From: Nitrospirota bacterium
GTDB lineage: Bacteria; Nitrospirota; JACRHJ01
Reading direction: 5' to 3'
Assembly: GCA_021815285.1 (NCBI GenBank)
Contig: JAKAHE010000017.1
Location: 1 to 16,138 of the forward strand
Length of the DNA stretch: 16,138 nt
Numbering within the stretch: position 1 is the first letter of the stretch; the number at the start of each line of letters is the position of its first letter. Of this stretch, positions 8,384 through 13,864 are shown piece by piece. Made by a program: the position numbers and the translations under genes. The notes beneath the pieces were generated by a model. That model made no database searches and was not told the origin of the DNA. It saw only the letters and a list, made by a program, of their open reading frames with translations.

Positions 8384-8412
8384 TTGACATCGAGGCCGGG
8401 ATATATTAAAAT
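8384..8412 (+). promoter_or_regulatory. Strong sigma-70-type promoter of the small lipoprotein gene
   Basis: A perfect TTGACA (8384-8389) is followed after exactly 17 bases by TAAAAT (8407-8412), in AT-rich DNA. Transcription would start near 8419-8420, about 50 bases before the lipoprotein ATG at 8471. It points away from the GT-C gene, so the 8273-8470 gap is a divergent promoter region. Confidence 0.65.
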
Positions 8413-8470
8413 CCTTTGGTTTTTGTCGTGGGAACATGCCTTCATACAACAAAGGGATGCGGGAGGGAAG

Positions 8471-8800
8471 ATGAAAAGAGCAGGGGGGGTAAGGGGATTA
8501 CTGTTGGTTGCGGCGCTTCTCAGCGCCCTGGCAATGTTTGCATGCGCCAAGTCCAGCGATCCGCTGGTCGGCACCTGGGGGATGGTCTCTGAGCCTTCCA
8601 AGACCATAAAGATAACGAAAGAAGGCGGCCAGTATTTCTACGAGGGCAGCCAGGGCAAGACCGCCGCGCAGAAAAAAGATGCGAACACCCTGCTTGTTCC
8701 CATGGGCCCCATTGTCGTTACGGTAAAGCTCGACCCCGGCACCAGTATCCTCTCCGTATCCTTCATGGGAGAGAATTATCAGTATAAAAAGGTAAAATAA
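8471..8800 (+). CDS. Small lipoprotein of unknown function
   Basis: The 109-aa product begins with a basic n-region (MKRAGGVRG), a hydrophobic stretch and a cysteine at residue 25 (LAMFACAKSS). This looks like a signal peptidase II lipobox, although Met at -3 and Phe at -2 are not the commonest choices. The mature part of about 85 residues starts SDPLVGTWGM and continues with alternating hydrophobic positions (KTIKITKEGGQYFYEG, IVVTVKLDPGTSILSVSF), which suggests a small beta-barrel or beta-sandwich; the GTW near its start recalls lipocalin-like proteins but is weak evidence. I chose ATG 8471 because GGGAGG ends four bases before it and the signal peptide begins there; a longer in-frame reading from 8384 overlaps the promoter. 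It has its own promoter and terminator, so it is a single-gene unit. Confidence 0.75.
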   Translation: MKRAGGVRGLLLVAALLSALAMFACAKSSDPLVGTWGMVSEPSKTIKITKEGGQYFYEGSQGKTAAQKKDANTLLVPMGPIVVTVKLDPGTSILSVSFMGENYQYKKVK

Positions 8801-8826
8801 GGCCTGAACCCTATCGGTTCTGACAG

Positions 8827-8856
8827 AAAGGCGTCCTTTTCAGGGCGCCTTTTTTT
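8827..8856 (+). terminator. Rho-independent terminator after the small lipoprotein
   Basis: A 10-bp stem (AAAGGCGTCC at 8827-8836 with GGGCGCCTTT at 8843-8852, one G-U pair) closes a six-base loop and runs into seven Ts (8850-8856). A minor hairpin, GAACC-5-GGTTC (8806-8820), comes just before. It separates the lipoprotein from the next transcription unit. Confidence 0.88.
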
Positions 8857-8857
8857 C

Positions 8858-8894
8858 TTGATTTTCATTTAATTCGGTATTATCCTTAATACCG
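8858..8894 (+). promoter_or_regulatory. Palindrome over a possible promoter for the DUF2155-like pair
   Basis: A perfect inverted repeat, CGGTATTA (8875-8882) and TAATACCG (8887-8894) around TCCT, lies 18 bases before the Shine-Dalgarno GGAGGG (8912-8917) of the next gene. A candidate -35 TTGATT (8858-8863) with 17-base spacing gives -10 TATCCT (8881-8886), inside the palindrome. The arrangement suits an operator overlapping a promoter; alternatively the palindrome could form a leader hairpin or be the downstream part of the terminator region. The -35/-10 match is only fair. No regulator gene is visible in the window. Confidence 0.45.
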
Positions 8895-8924
8895 TTTATT
8901 TCGATTTTCTTGGAGGGTAAGGTA

Positions 8925-9407
8925 ATGAAAAAGATTATTTTTCTATCGATGGCGCTGCTTTCCGCCGTGATTTTTACGGCCTGCGGCGGAGAAAAAAACA
9001 CACAGAGTCAGCAAAATCCTCAGGCCACCCAGGCGATACCGCCGATGGGAAAACCTGTGGTGGAAGTGCCTGAAGCCGTAAAGGGAAAATGGAAGGCGGT
9101 CGTTCTGTCTGTCGAGAACAAGGATACGAAACAGACGAAAGATGTTACGGTCGATATAGGCAAGAAGTTCAATATACCGGATTCCGACTTAAGCATCCTT
9201 GTTACCGATTTTTTTCCCGCGTTCGTAATGCAGGGTTCCAGAATCACATCCCTGTCCAACGAGCCTAACAACCCTGCGGCCCAGGTGCAGGTCTCGGAGG
9301 GCGGCAGCGTGGTTTTCCACGGCTGGCTGTTCGCGCGCTTCCCGACCACGCACGCCTTTATGCATCCGAAATACGCGATTACGCTCAAGGAAGGGATTCC
9401 CGGATGA
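8925..9407 (+). CDS. DUF2155-like lipoprotein (first of a pair)
   Basis: The 160-aa product has a lipoprotein signal: MKKIIFLSMALLSAVIFTAC with the lipidated Cys at residue 20, then a Gln/Asn-rich flexible linker to about residue 35. The rest, from about 40, resembles the uncharacterised domain DUF2155: VPEAVKGKWKAVVLSVEN, a DxG/IPxSxL strand region, and a C-terminal VVFHGWLFARFPTTHAF followed by HPKYAITLKEG. The fold and ligand are unknown to me; DUF2155 proteins are generally exported or lipid-anchored. ATG 8925 follows GGAGGG with seven bases between. Its stop overlaps the next gene's start (ATGA), so the two are translated together. I am confident of the lipoprotein, less so of the family name, which is recalled from the C-terminal motif. 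Confidence 0.75.
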   Translation: MKKIIFLSMALLSAVIFTACGGEKNTQSQQNPQATQAIPPMGKPVVEVPEAVKGKWKAVVLSVENKDTKQTKDVTVDIGKKFNIPDSDLSILVTDFFPAFVMQGSRITSLSNEPNNPAAQVQVSEGGSVVFHGWLFARFPTTHAFMHPKYAITLKEGIPG

Positions 9408-9922
9408 GAATGCGCAGGATAAAATACCTGTTGCCTTTTATAGCGGCGGCGGTAGTTTTTTCTTCGTGCGGCAAAAAGAACAACGAGCAGGCGCTCGAGA
9501 GAAACAAGGAGATGCTCCTTTCCACCTTCGCCTCGGAGAGCAGCGTTCCGCCTCATCCGGTACCGCTCCCGAAGGGGCAGAAAATCGTCGTGCCGGACGA
9601 CGTAAAGGCGAAATACCACACCGTAAAGATGGCCGTCGGGAACCGTATTACAAAGGCGGCAAAGGTGTTTACGGTCAGGATAGGCGGCAGCGCTTCCGTG
9701 CCTGGCTCGCCTTACAGCATAAAGGTCACGGCATACCTGCCGCAATGGATATTCCGGGGCGACGTCGTTACGTCAAAGGGTATTGAGCCTGTAGACCCGG
9801 CTGTGCGCGCGATAATAACAAAAGGCGGGAAACATGTGTTCGACGGTTTTATCTTCCAGAGACACAAGACCCCCTCGTTTGTTACGGACAAATACGTAAT
9901 CACCCTGGCCGGGGCAAACTAA
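9404..9922 (+). CDS. Diverged DUF2155-like lipoprotein (second of a pair)
   Basis: The 172-aa product has a basic start, a hydrophobic stretch and FSSCGKKN with the probable lipidated Cys at residue 22. The body can be lined up by eye with the preceding protein: a VPxxVKxK start, NRITKAAKVFTVRIGG against the first protein's NKDTKQTKDVTVDIGK, SIKVTAYLP against SILVTDFFP, an EPxxPA segment, GGKHVFDGFIFQR against GGSVVFHGWLFAR, and DKYVITL against PKYAITL. The two therefore look like an old tandem duplication, with the Trp-Leu-Phe core changed to Phe-Ile-Phe and the FP-HAF-HP segment largely lost here. The start overlaps the previous stop by four bases; a second ATG six bases later (9410) is also possible. 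A strong terminator follows 24 bases after the stop, closing a two-gene unit. Confidence 0.72.
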   Translation: MRMRRIKYLLPFIAAAVVFSSCGKKNNEQALERNKEMLLSTFASESSVPPHPVPLPKGQKIVVPDDVKAKYHTVKMAVGNRITKAAKVFTVRIGGSASVPGSPYSIKVTAYLPQWIFRGDVVTSKGIEPVDPAVRAIITKGGKHVFDGFIFQRHKTPSFVTDKYVITLAGAN

Positions 9923-9946
9923 GCCCGCAGGGTTAATGGAAATACA

Positions 9947-9980
9947 AGACCCATCTCCGGGAACGGGGATGGGTCTTTTT
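9947..9980 (+). terminator. Strong rho-independent terminator after the DUF2155-like pair
   Basis: A 12-bp stem (AGACCCATCTCC at 9947-9958 with GGGGATGGGTCT at 9965-9976, one G-U pair) encloses GGGAAC and is followed by a T tract (9976-9980). It insulates the accessory lipoprotein genes from pgeF and the genes after it. Confidence 0.92.
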
Positions 9981-10014
9981 ATGTTTTTAAAACTCGGCAT
10001 TTTTATATGGAATG

Positions 10015-10044
10015 TTGACATGCCAACATGCAAGGTGTTAGAAT
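10015..10044 (+). promoter_or_regulatory. Probable promoter for the pgeF-yggU gene string
   Basis: TTGACA (10015-10020) and TAGAAT (10039-10044) stand 18 bases apart, 40 bases before the pgeF ATG. A short inverted repeat TGTTG-6-CAACA (10013-10017, 10024-10028) covers the -35, and ACATGC occurs twice (10018-10023, 10026-10031), which could be a regulator site. With the terminator just upstream, a new transcript has to start here, which supports the call. Confidence 0.55.
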
Positions 10045-10077
10045 TGCAGAGCTTTAACGAATATCTGAGAATTGCAG
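10040..10077 (+). repeat. Ten-base direct repeat in the pgeF leader
   Basis: AGAATTGCAG occurs at 10040-10049 and again at 10068-10077, 28 bases apart. The first copy overlaps the proposed -10 of pgeF and the second ends six bases before the ATG, where its CAG joins GCAAGG to give the likely ribosome binding region. The duplication may be a small slippage event or a regulatory site. Confidence 0.5.
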
Positions 10078-10083
10078 GCAAGG

Positions 10084-10872
10084 ATGCCCTTTGTATTTAA
10101 CGAAGCATACGGAGCGGGTTTCTATGAAGTCTCCGGCTGGGAAGGCGCTCGGGGAATATTCACCGCGCGCAGGGGCGGTGTAAGCCCGCATCCTTTCAAT
10201 TCGCTGAACATGGGCTCAGGCTCCGGAGACAGCCCTGGAAACGTCAAAAAAAACCGGGAGATTCTAACCGCCGCGCTTGGTATGCCGGGCGTCGAGATAA
10301 AAACGGTCCCGCAGGTTCACGGGGACGAAATTTACGTCCTGCAGGAGCCTGATGCGGCCAGGCCGGAAAAAGGTTACGATGCAATTATAACGGATCTGAA
10401 AAGGGTTCCGATAGGGGTGCTTACTGCGGACTGCGTGCCCATCCTGCTCTACGACCCCATGGAAGAGGCAGTTGCGGCGGTTCACGCCGGCTGGGCCGGG
10501 ACGGTCAAAGGGATAGCCGGGAAGGCGGTACTGGAGATGGGAAACCGCTTCGGCTCAATGCCTGAAAACATGTTCGCATCCATCGGGCCGTCCATCGGCC
10601 CGTGCTGTTATGAAATAGACTCGAAGGTGCTCGGGCCGCTTACCGAATCCATGCCGGATATGGTGGCTCAGCTTGTTACAAACTCCCGTCCGGGACACTG
10701 GCTTATGGACCTCTGGAAGGCCAATCGCATTATACTCGAGAAGGCGGGCCTCAGGCCGGAGAGAATAAACGTCTTCGGGGCATGTACCGCATGCAACCCT
10801 GAAAAGTTCTACTCCCACAGGAAAAGCGGCGGGCGGGCCGGCAGGATGATGGCTCTGGCTGTTCTTCTTTAA
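10084..10872 (+). CDS. pgeF: Peptidoglycan editing factor / multicopper-oxidase-like YfiH (YlmD) protein
   Basis: PgeF (YfiH, YlmD; formerly called a laccase-domain protein) is a cytosolic one-domain enzyme of 240-260 residues. Family work gives it two described roles: removing wrongly made L-Ser-containing muropeptide precursors, and zinc-dependent purine nucleoside phosphorolysis/deamination. The 262-aa product has the metal triad His79 (QVHGDE), Cys117 (LTADCVPILLYDP) and His134 (AAVHAGWAGT), very near the positions in E. coli, plus NMGSGSGD, IGPSIGPCCYEI, FGACTACNPEKFYSHR and the closing GRMMALAVL. I chose ATG 10084, where GCAGG lies five bases upstream; an in-frame TTG at 10072 would add four residues. 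It starts a new unit after a terminator and matches ylmD in the ylm cluster that follows ftsZ elsewhere. Confidence 0.95.
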   Translation: MPFVFNEAYGAGFYEVSGWEGARGIFTARRGGVSPHPFNSLNMGSGSGDSPGNVKKNREILTAALGMPGVEIKTVPQVHGDEIYVLQEPDAARPEKGYDAIITDLKRVPIGVLTADCVPILLYDPMEEAVAAVHAGWAGTVKGIAGKAVLEMGNRFGSMPENMFASIGPSIGPCCYEIDSKVLGPLTESMPDMVAQLVTNSRPGHWLMDLWKANRIILEKAGLRPERINVFGACTACNPEKFYSHRKSGGRAGRMMALAVLL

Positions 10873-10873
10873 C

Positions 10874-11107
10874 ATGAAGAAGAAAAAAACGAGGCGGGCG
10901 GAAAACACCGCAGAAATACCCGCCGGGGGGCCATCGCAAGGGGCCGTTACACGCGGCGCGGGGGGCGTTTCCGGCGGTTTTACCGGGCGGCCATGGCTAC
11001 CGGCGGCGGCTCTGGCGGCATATATCTTCCTTCTTGCGCTGGGCGCGGCGGGGGAGTTTTTTCACGTCCGGTGGATACTTAACCTCCCGATTTTTAAAGG
11101 ACCATGA
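10874..11107 (+). CDS. 77-aa single-span membrane protein of unknown function
   Basis: This short gene sits exactly between pgeF and yggS: its ATG is one base after the pgeF stop and its stop overlaps the yggS start as ATGA. The product has a Lys/Arg-rich N-terminus (MKKKKTRR), a Gly/Ala/Pro-rich flexible stretch to about residue 40, a hydrophobic span at about 41-63 (LAAYIFLLALGAAG), and a short tail VRWILNLPIFKGP. By the positive-inside rule the basic end is cytoplasmic. It has no clear Shine-Dalgarno site, so it probably depends on coupling to pgeF. I do not recognise the family. It is too short and of the wrong type to be SepF, which often occupies this neighbourhood. Perfect fit between flanking genes and the well-placed membrane span make it likely to be real. 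Confidence 0.65.
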   Translation: MKKKKTRRAENTAEIPAGGPSQGAVTRGAGGVSGGFTGRPWLPAAALAAYIFLLALGAAGEFFHVRWILNLPIFKGP

Positions 11108-11787
11108 GTTTCGTAGCGGAAAAACTGCGCATGGTGGAAGCGAGGATTCGCGCGGCGGCCCTGCGCGCCGGAAGGGACCCGGCCTCTGTCCGGCTTGTAG
11201 CCGTAACGAAGACCGTCCCGGTCGAATTTGTCGTCGAAGCAGTAGGTGCAGGGGCGAAAATACTGGGCGAGAACAGGGTGCAGGAGGCGCTTTCCAAGAT
11301 GGACGCCATGCGAGAGTCAGGCGTGGAATGGCATTTGATAGGGCCGCTTCAGAAAAACAAGGCGCGGCTGGCGGTCGGGGAATTCAGCCTGATACACTCG
11401 CTCGAATCCATCGAGCTTGCGCGAGAGATAGACCGGCAGGCGAAAAAGAAAGGCATCGTCCAGAAGGCGCTCCTCGAGATAAATATCGCCTCCGAGGAGA
11501 CCAAGCACGGGATCCGCCCTGAGGATGCGGCTGGGTTCATGAAAGAGGCGGCCGGCCTTGAAAACCTCGGCATAATGGGGATTATGTGCGTCCCGCCAAT
11601 TGCGGACGACCCGGAGAAATCCAGGCCGTATTTCAAAGAGATGAACCGGCTCGCGGCGGAGCTTGCATTGGAAGGATTCGAGATTACGGAGCTTTCCATG
11701 GGCATGACACAGGATTTCGAGGTTGCCGCCGAGGAAGGCGCGACGCTCATCCGCGTCGGGACGGCAATCTTCGGGGCGAGAAACTGA
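11104..11787 (+). CDS. yggS: PLP homeostasis protein YggS/YlmE
   Basis: YggS (PLPBP family) is a cytoplasmic one-domain TIM-barrel protein that binds pyridoxal 5'-phosphate without a known catalytic reaction and keeps PLP and amino-acid pools balanced. The 227-aa length is typical. The PLP lysine is Lys36 in LVAVTKTVP; other family motifs are GENRVQEALSKM, WHLIGPLQKNKARLAV, LLEINIASEETKHG, GIMGIMCVPP, LSMGMTQDFEVAAEEG and the phosphate-binding end TLIRVGTAIFGAR. Its usual neighbours proC and yggT follow directly, the classic arrangement. The start overlaps the stop of the 77-aa membrane protein gene by four bases. The eight-base gap to proC holds the proC ribosome binding site. Confidence 0.96.
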   Translation: MSFVAEKLRMVEARIRAAALRAGRDPASVRLVAVTKTVPVEFVVEAVGAGAKILGENRVQEALSKMDAMRESGVEWHLIGPLQKNKARLAVGEFSLIHSLESIELAREIDRQAKKKGIVQKALLEINIASEETKHGIRPEDAAGFMKEAAGLENLGIMGIMCVPPIADDPEKSRPYFKEMNRLAAELALEGFEITELSMGMTQDFEVAAEEGATLIRVGTAIFGARN

Positions 11788-11795
11788 AGGGAGAT

Positions 11796-12608
11796 ATGAA
11801 CAGGAAAATTGCATTCATAGGCGCGGGGAACATGGCGGAGGCGATGGTAAGGGGCCTTGTAGTATCCGGTCTTGTGGCTAAAGGGGACATTACCGTTTCT
11901 GACGCGTCTTCCGACCGGCTCCTGCACATGAAGAAACATTACGGGGTGGGAGCGGCAGAGGATAACTTAAAGGCTGTAAAGGGCAGGGACGTGATAATCC
12001 TGGCCGTGAAGCCGAAGGATATTGAAGGCGTATTATCCGAAATATCCGGGGCCTGCACCTCAAAACAGATTGTGATTTCCATAGCGGCTGGCGTGAGCGT
12101 CGCAAAGATCGAAAAGGTCCTGGGGAAAAAGGCGCGTGTGATACGCGTGATGCCCAATACGCCCGCGCTTGTGCAGGAAGGCGCGGCGGCGGCGTTTGCC
12201 GGGCCGAACGCAAAGCCGGGGGATATGGAAATCGCGACGAAGCTTCTGTCGGGCATATGCAGGGCGGTCGTGACCGTCTCAGACGAGAAGCTCATGGACG
12301 CGGTTACCGGACTCTCTGGAAGCGGGCCCGCGTATGTCTTCATTATGCTTGAGGCGCTCTCCGATGCCGGTGTGCGGATGGGGCTTGCGCGGGAACATGC
12401 ATTCTCCCTCGCCGCCCAGACGCTCGCCGGAGCGGCCATCATGGCCATGCAGACGAAAGAGCCGCTCTCGAAGCTCAAGGACATGGTCACGTCTCCCGGC
12501 GGGACGACCATCGCAGGACTCCAGGCGCTTGAGGAAAAGGGACTCCGGGCGGCGCTCTACGCGGCGGTCGAGGCGGCGACGAAACGCTCGCAGGAACTGG
12601 GTAAATAA
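11796..12608 (+). CDS. proC: Pyrroline-5-carboxylate reductase
   Basis: ProC catalyses the last step of proline synthesis, NAD(P)H-dependent reduction of 1-pyrroline-5-carboxylate, in the cytoplasm. The 270-aa protein has the Rossmann motif FIGAGNMAEAM at residues 7-17, ILAVKPKDIEGVL, RVMPNTPALVQEGA, and the C-terminal dimer and active-site signature (LSGSGPAYVFIMLEALSDAG, then MVTSPGGTTIAGLQALEEKG). The ATG at 11796 is preceded by AAGGGAG two bases upstream, a short spacing; an in-frame reading continues further into yggS but lacks homology. The yggS-proC-yggT order is widespread in bacteria. A palindromic repeat follows the stop after two bases. Confidence 0.97.
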   Translation: MNRKIAFIGAGNMAEAMVRGLVVSGLVAKGDITVSDASSDRLLHMKKHYGVGAAEDNLKAVKGRDVIILAVKPKDIEGVLSEISGACTSKQIVISIAAGVSVAKIEKVLGKKARVIRVMPNTPALVQEGAAAAFAGPNAKPGDMEIATKLLSGICRAVVTVSDEKLMDAVTGLSGSGPAYVFIMLEALSDAGVRMGLAREHAFSLAAQTLAGAAIMAMQTKEPLSKLKDMVTSPGGTTIAGLQALEEKGLRAALYAAVEAATKRSQELGK

Positions 12609-12610
12609 TA

Positions 12611-12683
12611 TATGTCATACCCGCGAAAGCGGGTATCCAGGTTCTATAAAAACCTGGATTTCCGTATACACGGGAATGACATA
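12611..12683 (+). repeat. 73-bp REP/MITE-like palindromic repeat
   Basis: The outer ends are inverted repeats of 13 bases with one mismatch: TATGTCATACCCG (12611-12623) and CGGGAATGACATA (12671-12683). Inside lie two further hairpins: ACCCGC-GAAA-GCGGGT (12619-12634) with a GNRA-type loop, and ATCCAGGTT-7-AACCTGGAT (12635-12659). The GTCAT(T/A)CCCGCGAAAGCGGG start is a very widespread intergenic repeat type in proteobacteria and relatives. It carries no gene. It fills most of the gap between proC and yggT, so the transcript across it would be highly folded, and may limit or protect the downstream mRNA. Only one copy is in the window. Confidence 0.85.
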
Positions 12684-12699
12684 ACAAGAGAGAAAAACA

Positions 12700-12993
12700 A
12701 TGTTCATCCTTGGGAATTTCCTTCACGCGATAGCAGTGGTGCTGGACATTATCCTTACCTTTTACATGTGGGTGATAATCATCGCCGCTCTTATATCGTG
12801 GGTGAACCCGGACCCGTACAACCCCATCGTCCGGTTCCTGTACGCCGCGACGGAGCCGGTGCTTCGGCCCATCCGCAGAAAACTGCCCATGACCGGCATA
12901 GACTTCTCGCCGCTTATCGTGATTGCGGCAATTTATTTTTTGAAATATTTTGTAGTCGCCACCCTTAGCGACCTCGCCATAAGAATGCACTGA
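12700..12993 (+). CDS. yggT: YggT/YlmG family membrane protein
   Basis: The 97-aa protein has two hydrophobic blocks, about residues 8-33 (AVVLDIILTFYMWVIIIAALI) and 70-92 (SPLIVIAAIYFLKYFVVATL), joined by the family loop SWVNPDPYNPIVRFLYAATEPVLRPIRR. YggT/YlmG proteins are small inner-membrane proteins. Their homologues are linked to division, to nucleoid or thylakoid organisation in chloroplasts and to osmotic stress in bacteria, but no biochemical role is established. Position after yggS-proC and before divIVA matches ylmG in the ylm cluster. The ribosome binding site is weak: AAGAGAG (12685-12691), starting one base after the palindromic repeat, so that repeat may affect its translation. 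Confidence 0.9.
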   Translation: MFILGNFLHAIAVVLDIILTFYMWVIIIAALISWVNPDPYNPIVRFLYAATEPVLRPIRRKLPMTGIDFSPLIVIAAIYFLKYFVVATLSDLAIRMH

Positions 12994-13003
12994 CGGAGGA
13001 GAG

Positions 13004-13465
13004 ATGAACATTACGCCCCTCGATATAAAGCAGAAGCAGTTCTCCCTTAAGTTCCGCGGTTTCGACATGAACGAGGTGGACTCTTTCCTCGAAGAGGTCA
13101 CCTTCGAGATGGAGGGGCTGATGCGGGAGAACGACCAGCTCAAGGAGGAAAACAAAAACCTCCATGCGGCCCTGGCCGAGTTCAGGGAGACGGAAAAGAA
13201 CCTCCGTGATACCCTGATGTCCGCGCAGAAAATGTCGGAGGAGATGCGCCTTTCCGCCGAGAAGGAGACGGCCCTGAGGCTCAGGCAGGCAGAGATGGAG
13301 GCGGAGGATATGATGCGGAAATCCCGGCAGGAGCTTGCGAAGATAGAGCAGGAGATAACCGAGCTGAACCGCGTCAAGGAACGCTTCACACTGAAGATAA
13401 AAGGCGTCATAGAAGACCACCTGAAGATGCTGAACTACGAGGAGAAACAGGAAGGCCGCGAATAG
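13004..13465 (+). CDS. divIVA: DivIVA domain protein
   Basis: The 153-aa product starts with the DivIVA lipid-binding domain (ITPLDIKQKQFSLKFRGFDM, then NEVDSFLEEVTFEME, about residues 2-35) and continues as a long charged coiled coil to the C-terminus, with heptad-like Leu/Glu/Lys stretches. DivIVA proteins gather at negatively curved membrane, at division sites or poles, and recruit partners. In Gram-positives they direct Min proteins or polar growth. In Gram-negative lineages their role is less known. The start is fixed by GGAGG four bases upstream. The gene is ten bases after yggT and ten bases before yggU, in the place divIVA takes in the ylm cluster, so a division role is likely by context. 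Confidence 0.92.
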   Translation: MNITPLDIKQKQFSLKFRGFDMNEVDSFLEEVTFEMEGLMRENDQLKEENKNLHAALAEFRETEKNLRDTLMSAQKMSEEMRLSAEKETALRLRQAEMEAEDMMRKSRQELAKIEQEITELNRVKERFTLKIKGVIEDHLKMLNYEEKQEGRE

Positions 13466-13475
13466 GCGCAAGTCC

Positions 13476-13772
13476 ATGCCTCCTTTGAATATCCGCGAGG
13501 AACGCGGCGGGATAATCTTTCATGTCCGGGTGCTGCCCCGCTCGTCGAAGAACATTGTCGCAGGTGTGTCCGAAGGTATGCTGAAAATAAAACTTACCGC
13601 GCCGCCTGTCGAAGGCGCCGGAAACGAGATGCTGATAAGGTTTCTCTCCGAGAAACTGAATATCCCGAAAACGAAAATATCCATCATCCGCGGCCAGTCA
13701 TCACGCTCCAAGGCGATATTTGCGGAGGGACTGAGCATCATCGCACTCGAAGAACTCGCCTTGGGACGCTGA
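13476..13772 (+). CDS. yggU: DUF167 / YggU family protein
   Basis: The 98-aa protein has the whole DUF167 signature: FHVRVLPRSSKNIVAGVSEG, LKIKLTAPPVEGAGNEMLIR, FLSEKLNIPKTKISIIRGQS and SRSKAIFAEG. YggU/DUF167 proteins are small conserved alpha/beta proteins of unknown biochemical role; they are often found with yggS-proC-yggT genes, as here. The first residues MPPLNIREERG are less conserved. No strong Shine-Dalgarno site precedes the ATG, so translation may depend on divIVA, whose stop lies ten bases before. It appears to be the last gene of the pgeF unit. A gap of 92 bases follows without a convincing terminator. Confidence 0.92.
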   Translation: MPPLNIREERGGIIFHVRVLPRSSKNIVAGVSEGMLKIKLTAPPVEGAGNEMLIRFLSEKLNIPKTKISIIRGQSSRSKAIFAEGLSIIALEELALGR

Positions 13773-13864
13773 CAAATATCATACGCCGAAGCAGGCAAAA
13801 ATCATGGCCCTGCATCCGTGGAAATGGTAAACTTCATGCATCAAAAACAAACGGAGGTTATAGC

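Noticed and set aside
10072..10083. pgeF start at TTG 10072
   Set aside because: ATG 10084 has the better-placed GCAGG; the extra four residues are not part of the family pattern. The difference is small and not fully settled.
10874..11107. SepF or FtsL identity for the 77-aa protein
   Set aside because: SepF is about 150 aa with a soluble core domain and FtsL has a periplasmic coiled coil; this product has neither.
12487..13410. Open frame of 307 codons on the minus strand over proC end, repeat, yggT and divIVA
   Set aside because: It runs through the palindromic repeat and antisense to three well-supported genes; the part CHSRVYGNPGFYR is the usual false translation of this repeat type.
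13791..13813. Possible terminator hairpin GCAGG/CCTGC after yggU
   Set aside because: The stem is only five pairs with a 13-base loop and no T tract.
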